Source of the DNA: Microvirga soli | GTDB lineage: Bacteria; Pseudomonadota; Alphaproteobacteria; Rhizobiales; Beijerinckiaceae | Reading direction: 5' to 3' | DNA length: 37,514 nt | Assembly: GCF_016734765.1 (NCBI RefSeq) | Contig: NZ_JAERQE010000043.1 | Location: 1-37,514 of the forward strand | Shown: positions 1 through 7,216 of the stretch, piece after piece | Numbering within the stretch: the first letter of the stretch is position 1 | How the letters are laid out: every line of letters starts with the position of its first letter | Notes under the pieces: generated by a model | The model's input: the letters and a program-made list of their open reading frames with translations, nothing else | Database searches by the model: none | What the model was told of the DNA's origin: nothing | Position numbers and translations under genes: made by a program

Positions 1-306
1 GGCATTGAACGTCTCGGGCACGATCTGTGCCGAGAGGATCGCAACAGGTGCGGGCCTCAGGTGGGAGTTGGTGGCGTGCCGCACCGTATCCGGCCGCCAC
101 TCCTTCTCCAGGTCCACATGCACGACCTGATGGGTGGCGTGAACGCCTGAATCGGTGCGGCCGGCGCAGTGAATGCGCACGGGCGTGCCGGCGAAGCGCG
201 CAATGGCATCCTCGACCGCCTGCTGCACGGAGAGGCCGTTCGTCTGATGCTGCCACCCGGTGAATGGCGTGCCGTCATATTCGACGACAAGCTTGTAGCG
301 AGGCAT
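1..306 (-). CDS. truA: tRNA pseudouridine synthase A, N-terminal part (cut by window edge)
   Basis: This is the first 102 codons of TruA, the enzyme that isomerises uridines 38-40 of the tRNA anticodon arm to pseudouridine. The start is ATG at 306. The N-terminus reads MPRYKLVVEYDGTPFTGWQ, and the catalytic motif GRTDSGVHA, with the nucleophilic Asp, follows near residue 55. The gene runs off the left edge with no stop, so it is incomplete only because of the window. It lies 2 bp after the stop of the GNAT gene and is the last visible member of the def-fmt-GNAT-truA run. The def-fmt-truA neighbourhood is common in alphaproteobacteria. The family call is certain from the motifs. Confidence 0.95.
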   Translation of the reverse strand, partial: MPRYKLVVEYDGTPFTGWQHQTNGLSVQQAVEDAIARFAGTPVRIHCAGRTDSGVHATHQVVHVDLEKEWRPDTVRHATNSHLRPAPVAILSAQIVPETFNA

Positions 307-308
307 GT

Positions 309-803
309 CTAGTTCAGTTCTGCAAAAGCCCTGGCATAGGATACAGGGCCATGGGCGTCTTTCCCGTGATCGGAAAGCGCAAGGGCCTGGAGATAAGGCC
401 CGTCATAGGGTGTTTTGAGCTTTTCCGCCAGCTTGGGATCGAAGCCGAAGCGGCCGTAATACTGGGGCTCCCCCAGAACGACCACCAGGTCGTACCTGTC
501 TTCCGTCAGGCGCGTCAGGCTATGCCGGACGAGAGCCGCCCCGATGCCTTGCTTCTGGAAAGCAGGAGAGACCGCCAGCGGAGCCAGCACGCAGGCTTTG
601 ATGGATGGCGCCTCGTGCAGAGACATCCTGGAGTAGGCGATGTGGCCGGCCGGCTCGTCCGTATAGGCGGTCACCGACAGGATAAGGTCTTCGTCATCCT
701 GCATCCGCCGGACAAGGTCGGCCTCGGCCAGCTGCCCGAAGGCAGCGGCATAGATGGCGTAGAGTGCAGGCCAGTCGGTAGTCTCCTCCAGACGGACACT
801 CAT
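309..803 (-). CDS. GNAT family N-acetyltransferase (YhbS-like)
   Basis: This is a single-domain GCN5-related acetyltransferase of 164 residues. The acetyl-CoA binding motif A is visible as LAVSPAFQKQGIGAALV near residues 77-93. The downstream YYGRFGFDP resembles the YhbS branch (COG3153). The substrate cannot be told from the sequence. I chose ATG at 803 because a GGTGAGG-like ribosome site lies just before it; a GTG at 815 would add four residues and overlap the fmt stop. The gene sits between fmt and truA in the same direction and with minimal spacing, so it is almost surely co-transcribed. A role in translation or tRNA acetylation is possible from context but unproven. Confidence 0.85.
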   Translation of the reverse strand: MSVRLEETTDWPALYAIYAAAFGQLAEADLVRRMQDDEDLILSVTAYTDEPAGHIAYSRMSLHEAPSIKACVLAPLAVSPAFQKQGIGAALVRHSLTRLTEDRYDLVVVLGEPQYYGRFGFDPKLAEKLKTPYDGPYLQALALSDHGKDAHGPVSYARAFAELN

Positions 804-811
804 GCCGGACC

Positions 812-1744
812 TCACCCAAAACGGGCGCCCGGACCAAGCCTTACGCCGCGCAGGAATTCCTCGAAAGCCACAGGGCCTTTGCCAGCTCTTTGAACCTGGA
901 TCAGACGGACAGCCCCGTCGCTACAGGATATTATACCATTATTGTCCAGCATTGTCCCAGGTGAACCTGAGCCTTTCCCCAAGGCCGCACGCAGTACCTT
1001 CACCCGCTCCAGGCCTTTGCCGAAATCGGCCGTGAAGTAGGCGCCCGGGAAAGGCGAAAGACCGCGAATGTGATCATGCACGGCTTTCGCCGGCTTCGAC
1101 CAGTCGATCAGGGCGTCCTCGTTCTTGAGCTTATGGGCGTAGGTGACGCCTTCCTCCGGCTGAGGCGTGAAGCCCAGGCCCCCGCGCGACAGGGCGGCAA
1201 GCGCCCGCACCATGAGGTCGGCACCGAGCACCATAAGCTTGTCGTGCAGGTCGCCCGCGTTCATGTCGGGCGCGATCGCCACTCGCTCGACCATGGCGAC
1301 CGGGCCCGTATCCAGGCCCTCTTCCATCTTCATCACGGCGACGCCGGTTTCCTGATCGCCGGCCATGATGGCGCGCTGGATCGGCGCCGCGCCACGCCAG
1401 CGGGGGAGCAGGGAGGCATGAAGGTTGAGGCAGCCGAGTTCCGGCGCCTCGAGAATGGCCTTCGGCAGCAGCATCCCATAGGCCACCACCACGGCCACAT
1501 CGGCCCCATGGCTGCGGAAGATCTCCGCGGCCTCTTCGGTGCGCAGAGTCTTGGGCGTAAACACGGGGATCCCGAACCGATCCGCCATATTGTGCACCGG
1601 GGAGGGCTTCAGCTCCATGCCGCGCCCGGCGGCAGCCGGCGGGCGGGTGTAGACGGCTACCACCTCGTGGCCTTGGCCCACAATCTCGGACAGGGTGGGC
1701 ACCGCGAAATCGGGGGTGCCCATGAAGACGACGCGCAGGCTCAT
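812..1744 (-). CDS. fmt: Methionyl-tRNA formyltransferase
   Basis: Fmt formylates the amino group of methionyl-initiator tRNA using 10-formyltetrahydrofolate. The 310-residue length is normal. The N-terminus MSLRVVFMGTPDFAVPTL is typical. The catalytic residues are seen as Asn107 and His109 in NLHASLLPRWRGAAP and Asp145 in GLDTGPV. The C-terminal OB-like domain follows from about residue 210. Its ATG overlaps the def stop in an ATGA, so translation is probably coupled to def. That makes sense because the two enzymes add and remove the same formyl group. Confidence 0.97.
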   Translation of the reverse strand: MSLRVVFMGTPDFAVPTLSEIVGQGHEVVAVYTRPPAAAGRGMELKPSPVHNMADRFGIPVFTPKTLRTEEAAEIFRSHGADVAVVVAYGMLLPKAILEAPELGCLNLHASLLPRWRGAAPIQRAIMAGDQETGVAVMKMEEGLDTGPVAMVERVAIAPDMNAGDLHDKLMVLGADLMVRALAALSRGGLGFTPQPEEGVTYAHKLKNEDALIDWSKPAKAVHDHIRGLSPFPGAYFTADFGKGLERVKVLRAALGKGSGSPGTMLDNNGIISCSDGAVRLIQVQRAGKGPVAFEEFLRGVRLGPGARFG

Positions 1745-2259
1745 GCCCCGGCCTCGCGCTTGGCCGCCTTCTTGAACTTGGTCACCACGCGGTCGCGTTT
1801 GAGCTTCGACAGATGGTCGATGAACAGAACCCCGTTGAGGTGGTCGATCTCGTGCTGGACGCAGGTCGCCAGGAGACCGTCAGCGTCCTGCTCGATGGTC
1901 TCGCCCTGCAGATCCATGAAGCGGAAGCGGACCCGGTCCGGCCGCTCGACCTCCTCGTAATATTCGGGGATCGAGAGACATCCCTCCTCATAGACCCGCT
2001 TTTCCTCCGAGGCCCAGACGATCTCGGGATTGATGAGCACCATCGGCTGGCGCTCGTCCTCTGACTTCGACACGTCCATGGTCACCATGCGGACCGGCAC
2101 GCCGATCTGGATGGCGGCAAGGCCGACGCCGGGAGCGTCGTACATGGTTTCCAGCATGTCGTCCGCCAGCCTGCGGATCTCGCTCGTGATTTCCTTAACG
2201 GGCTCGGAAACCAGGCGGAGCTTGGAATCGGGAATGATGACAAGGGGTCTGATGGTCAT
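1741..2259 (-). CDS. def: Peptide deformylase
   Basis: Def removes the formyl group from the N-terminal methionine of new proteins and is a metal enzyme. All three family motifs are present: GVGLAAIQIG near residues 44-53, EGCLSIP with metal ligand Cys94, and QHEIDHLNG with His136, catalytic Glu137 and His140. The length of 172 residues is normal for type I. It is the first gene of the minus-strand operon def-fmt-GNAT-truA. Its promoter should lie in the 198-bp gap to the divergent rmuC, which also holds a palindromic repeat. I did not find a clear promoter there. Confidence 0.97.
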   Translation of the reverse strand: MTIRPLVIIPDSKLRLVSEPVKEITSEIRRLADDMLETMYDAPGVGLAAIQIGVPVRMVTMDVSKSEDERQPMVLINPEIVWASEEKRVYEEGCLSIPEYYEEVERPDRVRFRFMDLQGETIEQDADGLLATCVQHEIDHLNGVLFIDHLSKLKRDRVVTKFKKAAKREAGA

Positions 2260-2310
2260 GATCGCGGGAGATAAGCGCTTGGGCCGGGATGGTCAAATCG
2301 TTCGTCTTCG

Positions 2311-2415
2311 GCATCGGACCCAAAAGTGGGTCCACTTTTGGGGTTAAGCCGATGCTTATCATTCATGAGTGCATCGTTTTCGCGGAAAAGCGGAATCCAC
2401 TTTTCCGCACGAGGC
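2311..2415. repeat. Dispersed composite palindromic repeat, copy A
   Basis: Two adjacent imperfect hairpins lie between the divergent def and rmuC genes. The first has outer arms GCATCGG (2311-2317) and CCGATGC (2349-2355) and inner arms CCCAAAAGTGG (2319-2329) and CCACTTTTGGG (2332-2342). The second begins GCATCG at 2371 and contains GCGGAAAAG opposite CTTTTCCGC-like sequence up to about 2408. The same two hairpin types recur at 18137-18244 and, in altered form, at 34699-34827. This marks a REP-like intergenic family of the kind known from rhizobial genomes. Confidence 0.8.
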
Positions 2416-2457
2416 ACTTGTGTTCGGATGCATCCGTCAACCGGAACCTTGACCCTT

Positions 2458-3645
2458 ATGAACGACGTCGTGCTCATCCTCGGCCAAACCGCCCTGACCT
2501 GGGGGCAGATCGTCCTGGGGATGGCCGGTTTCAGCCTCTGTCTCCTGCTTCTCGTCACCGTGCTGCTCCTGCGGACCCGCCGGGATCGCGCCATGGAAGC
2601 ACTGATTGCGGATGAGCGGGCGCGGGAAATGGACGACAAGGTGGCGGAGCTCACCCGTATCCAATCCGAGATGACCGGCCGGATGCGGACCATGGCGGAG
2701 GTCTTCGGCTCCCGCCAGAGCGACTTCGTGCGCATGATCTCGGAGCGGATCGACGGACTGCAGCACCGGGTCGGCCAGGGGCTGGAATCCTCCACGCGCC
2801 ATCAATCCGAAAACCTGTCCAAGCTCAACGAACGCCTCGCCGTCATCGATGCCGCGCAGCAGAACCTGACGAACCTCACGGGCGAGATCGTTGGCCTCAA
2901 GGACATCCTGTCCAACAAGCAGACCCGCGGCGCCTACGGTCAGGGGCGGATGGAGGCGATCATCCGGGATGGGCTCCCGCCCAGCGCCTTCACGTTTCAG
3001 GCGACCCTGTCGAACCGCACGAGGCCCGACTGCCTCGTGCGCCTGCCCGGCGACGAACGCGGGCTCGTGATCGATGCCAAGTTCCCCCTGGAGGGCTTCA
3101 CCCTGTTCCGGGAGGCCAAGGGGGACGAGGCGCGCAGCCGCGCCGCGAGCCGCGTGCGCAACGACATGATGGTCCATGTGAAGGACATTGCGGAGAAATA
3201 CCTCATTCCCGGCGAGACCCAGGACATCGCCATGCTGTTCGTGCCGGCGGAATCGATCTACGCCGATCTCGCCGAGCATTTCGACGACGTAGTGCAGAAG
3301 GCGCATCGGGCCCGCATCGTCATCGTCTCGCCCTCGCTGCTGACGCTCGCCATTCAGGTGATGCAGGCGCTCGTGCGGGATGCCCGCATCCGGGAGGAGG
3401 CGCAGGTGATCCAGATCGAGGTGCAGAAGCTCCTGGAGGACGTGGAGCGGCTCGACTCCCGCGTAGCGAAGCTCGATGCCCATTTCCGGCAGGCGCAGGA
3501 CGACGTGTCCCAGATCAGGGTGTCGACCGACAAGATCGTGAAGCGCGGCGAGAGGATCGAAGCCCTCGAGTTCGAGGAGGGCGAGGCGGAGGCCCGGGCC
3601 GAGCTCCTGCGCCTTCAGGGCCGCAATCTTCGGGCAGTGGATTAG
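2458..3645 (+). CDS. rmuC: DNA recombination protein RmuC
   Basis: This is a RmuC-family protein (PF02646), linked to limiting DNA inversions and possibly a nuclease, of about 395 residues. There is a hydrophobic N-terminal segment (about residues 14-36, rich in Leu and Val), then a coiled-coil stretch rich in Glu, Arg and Gln. The conserved core follows, visible as RPDCLVRLPGDERGLVIDAKFPLEGF and, further on, VPAESIYADL. I chose the ATG at 2458, which puts the membrane segment at the N-terminus; an in-frame ATG at 2428 and earlier starts would run into the palindromic repeat. Its stop codon overlaps the first base of the EcfG-like promoter of the next gene. Confidence 0.9.
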   Translation: MNDVVLILGQTALTWGQIVLGMAGFSLCLLLLVTVLLLRTRRDRAMEALIADERAREMDDKVAELTRIQSEMTGRMRTMAEVFGSRQSDFVRMISERIDGLQHRVGQGLESSTRHQSENLSKLNERLAVIDAAQQNLTNLTGEIVGLKDILSNKQTRGAYGQGRMEAIIRDGLPPSAFTFQATLSNRTRPDCLVRLPGDERGLVIDAKFPLEGFTLFREAKGDEARSRAASRVRNDMMVHVKDIAEKYLIPGETQDIAMLFVPAESIYADLAEHFDDVVQKAHRARIVIVSPSLLTLAIQVMQALVRDARIREEAQVIQIEVQKLLEDVERLDSRVAKLDAHFRQAQDDVSQIRVSTDKIVKRGERIEALEFEEGEAEARAELLRLQGRNLRAVD

Positions 3646-3669
3646 GAACCGCCTTCCGCCCGCAACGTT
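3645..3669 (+). promoter_or_regulatory. EcfG-type general-stress promoter (GGAAC-N17-GTT)
   Basis: GGAAC at 3645-3649 is followed 17 bases later by GTT at 3667-3669, with C just before GTT. This fits the alphaproteobacterial EcfG/RpoE2 consensus GGAAC-N16/17-cGTT exactly. It lies about 80 bp before the DUF892 start and overlaps the rmuC stop. No binding data are available; the call rests on the match and on seven further matching sites in the window. Confidence 0.75.
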
Positions 3670-3749
3670 CTTCCCAAGCTGAACGAAGCGCCAAGCAGAT
3701 GATGGCGCTCGCATGCTGGCATATCTCAGAACCCGGGAAGGATTGCGCT

Positions 3750-4253
3750 ATGGGCCTTTTGTCGAAGGACATCAAATCGTTGGATGATCTCTTCATCCAC
3801 ACCCTGCAGGATATCTATTACGCCGAGCAGCAGATCACGAAGGCGCTGCCGCAGATGATCGAACAGGTCACCGACCCGCAGCTGAAGCAGGCGTTCCAGA
3901 CCCATCTCGGCGAGACCCAGCAGCAGATCCAGATGGTCGAGCAGGTCTTCCGCATGCATGGCCATGATCCGAAGGGCGTGACCTGCCCGGCGATCGACGG
4001 CATCATCGACGAGGCGCAGGAGATTTCGGGCGAGATCGCCGATCCGCAGGTTCTCGACGCCGCGCTGCTGGCCGCCGCTCAGGCCGTCGAGCACTACGAG
4101 ATCACCCGCTACGGCACCCTCGTGGCCTGGGCCAAGCAGCTCGGCCGCGAAGACTGCGCCGGTGTCCTGCACCAGATCTTGGATCAGGAAAAGGCGACCG
4201 ACCAGAAGCTCAACCGGATCGCCGAGAGCAAGGTCAACACTAAGGCTGCCTAA
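3750..4253 (+). CDS. DUF892 ferritin-like stress protein (YciE/YciF family), paralogue 1
   Basis: This is a 167-residue DUF892 (PF05974) protein, a four-helix ferritin-like fold with a probable di-metal site. Members such as E. coli YciE and YciF are induced by osmotic and general stress; their biochemical role is unsettled. The family pattern is clear: LFIHTLQDIYYAEQQITKALP near the start, CPAIDGIIDE in the middle, and AQAVEHYEITRYGTLVAWA near residues 110-130. The ATG at 3750 has GGAAGG as ribosome site. It has its own EcfG-like promoter and terminator, so it is a single-gene unit. A second copy at 16607 has the same layout, and both end in VNTKAA. Confidence 0.92.
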   Translation: MGLLSKDIKSLDDLFIHTLQDIYYAEQQITKALPQMIEQVTDPQLKQAFQTHLGETQQQIQMVEQVFRMHGHDPKGVTCPAIDGIIDEAQEISGEIADPQVLDAALLAAAQAVEHYEITRYGTLVAWAKQLGREDCAGVLHQILDQEKATDQKLNRIAESKVNTKAA

Positions 4254-4275
4254 GTCTGTCGTTTCTACGGAACCG

Positions 4276-4303
4276 AAAATGGCCTCCGACAGGAGGCCAT
4301 TTT
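4276..4303. terminator. Rho-independent terminator, probably bidirectional
   Basis: A 12-bp perfect stem (4276-4287 with 4292-4303) closes a four-base loop. It is flanked by T on the plus strand and A on the left, so it can serve both the DUF892 gene and the converging HAD gene. Confidence 0.88.
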
Positions 4304-4313
4304 TGTTGAGGCG

Positions 4314-5051
4314 CTATTTGGATTTGGCCGGCAGCGCACAAGCGCGCAGGAAATCCGCCAGATCGTTGGTGATGTAGTCGATGTCCGGCGTCTTGACCGC
4401 TTCTTGCTCGAAGCTCTCCCGGAATGGATCGAGAGTCTTTGGCACGATCAGGGTGGTGGTCATGCCGAGTTCGTGCGGCACGGTGAGGTTCTTGGCGATA
4501 TCCTCGAACATGGCCGAGCGGGAGGGCTCCACCCCGTGTCGCTCAAGAAATATTTCATAGGCACGCCGGTCGGGCTTGGGCACGAAGTTGGAGGCCGCGA
4601 TGTCGAACACGTCCTCGAAATGGTCGAGGATGCCGATCTTCCTCGCCACGTTCTCGGCGTGCTTGCGCGAGCCGTTGGTGAGGATAAGCTTGCGGCCGGG
4701 CAGCTTCTCGATCGCCTCGCCCAGGCTGGCATTCAGCTCGATATCCGTGTGGTCGATATCATGAGCGAAGTCGAGGAAGTCATGCGGATCGATGCCGTGC
4801 TCGTCGATCAGCGCTTTCAGAGTCGTGCCGTATTTGTGATAAAAATACTTCTGCAGCGCCTGCGCCGAGAGCCCATCGAGCCCGAAGAGTTCGGTGATGT
4901 AGAGGGTAATCCGCTGGTCGATCTGCGGCCAGACCCGCGAGGTGTGCGGGTAGAGGGTGTTGTCCAGGTCGAAAACCCACGTCTCCACATGGGAGAACGG
5001 ACGGGACTCGGCGGAGGACAGGTGGCTCTCGATGGCTGGTTTGGCGTTCAT
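4314..5051 (-). CDS. HAD-family pyrimidine 5'-nucleotidase
   Basis: This is a haloacid-dehalogenase-fold hydrolase of 245 residues, closest to the pyrimidine 5'-nucleotidase subfamily (TIGR01993, yeast SDT1-like), which dephosphorylates pyrimidine nucleotides. Motif I is seen as WVFDLDNTLYPH near residues 26-37, with the nucleophile Asp and the general acid Asp. Motif II is LILTNGS, and motif III/IV is KPDRRAYE followed by FEDIAKN. I chose ATG at 5051, preceded by GGAA; a TTG at 5069 would add six residues. It follows argB at 82 bp in the same direction. A GC-rich hairpin in that gap (about 5070-5084) might attenuate read-through. Confidence 0.85.
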   Translation of the reverse strand: MNAKPAIESHLSSAESRPFSHVETWVFDLDNTLYPHTSRVWPQIDQRITLYITELFGLDGLSAQALQKYFYHKYGTTLKALIDEHGIDPHDFLDFAHDIDHTDIELNASLGEAIEKLPGRKLILTNGSRKHAENVARKIGILDHFEDVFDIAASNFVPKPDRRAYEIFLERHGVEPSRSAMFEDIAKNLTVPHELGMTTTLIVPKTLDPFRESFEQEAVKTPDIDYITNDLADFLRACALPAKSK

Positions 5052-5133
5052 GGATTCCAAAGACGACAATGGGGCCGTGCGGCCCCACTGCTCGAAATAT
5101 AAGCTCTCTCTGCCGCTTCGTGAAGGGCAGACC

Positions 5134-6039
5134 TTACCCTCTGCGGATCAGCGTGCCGGCGCCGTGGTCGGTGAACAGCTCCAGCAGCACCGCATGGGGA
5201 ACCTTGCCGTCGAGGATGACCACCGCCTCCACACCCCGCTCCAGGGCATAGATGCAGGTCTCGATCTTCGGGATCATGCCGTCCGTGATGGTGCCGTCCG
5301 CGATCAGGCGGCGGCAATCCTCGATGGTCATCTCGGGGATGAGGTTCTTGTTCTTGTCGAGAACGCCTGGGACGTCGGTGAGCAGGAGGAGGCGCTTGGC
5401 CGTCAAGGCGCCTGCGATGGCACCGGCAAAGGTGTCGGCATTGACGTTGTAGGTCTGGCCGTCCTGGCCGATCGCCACGGGGGCCAGCACCGGGATCAGC
5501 TCGGCCTGGAGCACCTGGTCCAGAACTTCCCGGTTCACCTGCTCGGGTTCGCCGACGAAGCCTAAATCCACCACCTTCTCGATGTTGGAATCCGGGTCGA
5601 TCGCCGTGCGGGTCACCTTACGGGCCACGACCATGTTGCCGTCCTTGCCGGACAGGCCCACGGCCTTGCCGCCCTCGGCGCCGATCCAGCCGACGATCTG
5701 CTTGTTGATGGAGCCGGCCAGCACCATCTCGACCACCTCGACGGTGGCCGCATCCGTGACGCGAAGCCCGCCCTTGAACTCGGACTTGATGCCGAGCTTC
5801 TCGAGCATTTTCCCGATCTGCGGCCCGCCGCCATGGACGACCACGGGCTTGATGCCCGCCTGTTCGAGCAGAACCACGTCCTCGGCGAAATCCTCGGCCG
5901 CTGCCCGGTCACCCATGGCGTGGCCACCGTACTTGATTACGACCATCTGCTGGTCATAGCGCTGCATGTGCGGCAGGGCCTGCACAAGCACTTCGGCCTG
6001 CACATGGACGTCGGGAAGAGGAGTGGACGGATCGGACAT
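5134..6039 (-). CDS. argB: Acetylglutamate kinase
   Basis: ArgB phosphorylates N-acetylglutamate with ATP, the second step of arginine synthesis in the cytoplasm. The 301-residue protein shows VIKYGGHAM near residues 35-43, VVVHGGGPQIGKML near 66-80, GLSGKDGNM near 130-138 and a C-terminal nucleotide-binding region with LLLLTDVPGVLD. The ATG at 6039 has GGAG six bases before it and is preferred to a TTG at 6060. It lies downstream of engB and DUF423 in the same direction; argB next to engB is a common arrangement in Hyphomicrobiales. Confidence 0.97.
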   Translation of the reverse strand: MSDPSTPLPDVHVQAEVLVQALPHMQRYDQQMVVIKYGGHAMGDRAAAEDFAEDVVLLEQAGIKPVVVHGGGPQIGKMLEKLGIKSEFKGGLRVTDAATVEVVEMVLAGSINKQIVGWIGAEGGKAVGLSGKDGNMVVARKVTRTAIDPDSNIEKVVDLGFVGEPEQVNREVLDQVLQAELIPVLAPVAIGQDGQTYNVNADTFAGAIAGALTAKRLLLLTDVPGVLDKNKNLIPEMTIEDCRRLIADGTITDGMIPKIETCIYALERGVEAVVILDGKVPHAVLLELFTDHGAGTLIRRG

Positions 6040-6115
6040 GAGCGGCTCCGGCGCGGTCAACAGGATCGGACGGCCTGCCTTCTAGCCGAAGGAGGCGCTG
6101 CTGCAAACAGGGACT

Positions 6116-6484
6116 TCAGGCTCTCACACGAAGAAGGGCGGAGATCCCCACCAGCAGCCACCCGAGCATGAGGACGATCCCACCCGCAGGCGCTGCTCTT
6201 GGAAACAGCGCCACGCCCGAAAAGGCGCGGCGGGAGAGGTCGCCACAAAACAGGATGAGCCCGAGCACCAGCACGTAGCCGGCGATCTGACCCAGCATCG
6301 GGCTCACGGCTCCGACTGCGATCAGAGCCACGAGGGCGAGCAGGGCAGGGGCGTGGAAGAGGAGGAACTGCGCCGCCGTCGTGAGGTTACCGCCCGTCAC
6401 GTGGGCTGCCGCGGCCGAGAGGCCGACGCCGAGGAGGCCTGACAGGGAGGCCAGGACGATCAGAATCCGGATGGCGAGCGTCAT
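6116..6484 (-). CDS. DUF423 small membrane protein
   Basis: This is a 122-residue integral membrane protein of the DUF423 family (PF04241, YgdD/YwdK-like). Four hydrophobic segments can be seen, at about residues 5-25, 40-62, 65-82 and 100-118. The family signature is AAAAHVTGG near the first loop and FHAPALLALV at the second helix. The function of the family is unknown. Its ATG overlaps the engB stop as ATGA, so it is translated from the engB transcript. Confidence 0.85.
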   Translation of the reverse strand: MTLAIRILIVLASLSGLLGVGLSAAAAHVTGGNLTTAAQFLLFHAPALLALVALIAVGAVSPMLGQIAGYVLVLGLILFCGDLSRRAFSGVALFPRAAPAGGIVLMLGWLLVGISALLRVRA

Positions 6485-7146
6485 CCTGCGCCACGCTCGC
6501 TCAGGAGCTTGGCGATGCCGGCGCGCAGCTCCGGCATGCCGAAGCCGGTGCGGCTGGACGTGGGCAGGATCTCCGGGAAGGCGGCCGCCCGCTTCTCGAT
6601 CTTCTTCAGAGTGTCGTCCATGCGCTTCTCGAGCTCGCCCGGCTTCAGCTCGTCCGCCTTGGTGAGCACGACCTGATAGGAGACGGCCGCGGTGCCGAGG
6701 GTTTCCAGCACCGCCTCGTCCACCGGCTTGATGCCATGGCGGGCATCGATCAGCACATAAACGCGGGCGAGGCTCGCCCGGCCCCGCAGGTAATCGTGGA
6801 TCAGCTGCGTCCAGGCCTGCACCTTCTGCTTCTCGACGGCGGCAAAGCCGTAGCCCGGCATGTCGACCAGGTGGAAGCGGTCATTGATATTGAAGAAGTT
6901 GAGCTGCTGGGTGCGGCCCGGCGTATGCGAGGTTCGCGCCAGGGTGTTGCGCCCGGTGAGCGCGTTCACCAGGCTCGACTTGCCCACATTGGAGCGCCCG
7001 GCAAAGGCGATCTCCACCTTGCTCATGGGCGGCAGGTTGTTCAGGGCGTTGGCGGCCCAGATGAAATCCGCCTCGCCGGCGAAGAGCTTGCGGCCGATTT
7101 CGAGGAAGGGATCGATGTCTTGGGTCGGGGGGCTTGTCTCGGTCAT
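6481..7146 (-). CDS. engB: Ribosome biogenesis GTPase YihA/YsxC (EngB)
   Basis: EngB is a small TRAFAC-class GTPase needed for large-subunit ribosome assembly. The 221-residue protein carries G1 GRSNVGKSSL near residues 50-59, the G2 threonine region RTSHTPGRTQ, G3 VDMPGYGFA, and G4 TKADEL. Length and order are typical. It overlaps the DUF423 start, and argB follows further downstream. In many relatives engB directly follows yidC; here a CYTH-CHAD gene and a terminator separate them. Confidence 0.96.
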   Translation of the reverse strand: MTETSPPTQDIDPFLEIGRKLFAGEADFIWAANALNNLPPMSKVEIAFAGRSNVGKSSLVNALTGRNTLARTSHTPGRTQQLNFFNINDRFHLVDMPGYGFAAVEKQKVQAWTQLIHDYLRGRASLARVYVLIDARHGIKPVDEAVLETLGTAAVSYQVVLTKADELKPGELEKRMDDTLKKIEKRAAAFPEILPTSSRTGFGMPELRAGIAKLLSERGAG

Positions 7147-7216
7147 GGGGCTCTTATCGGCGCTCGGGACGCATTCTTCAAGGCGCTTGCTTCAAAGCAT
7201 TTGGCCGATGTCCTGC

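Noticed and set aside
2437..3714. Long open frame (425 codons) antisense to rmuC
   Set aside because: It shows the His/Leu/Gly-rich composition typical of a shadow frame, and rmuC is clearly real.
5070..5084. GC-rich hairpin as argB terminator
   Set aside because: The stem is good but lacks a T-run on the minus strand, so termination cannot be claimed.
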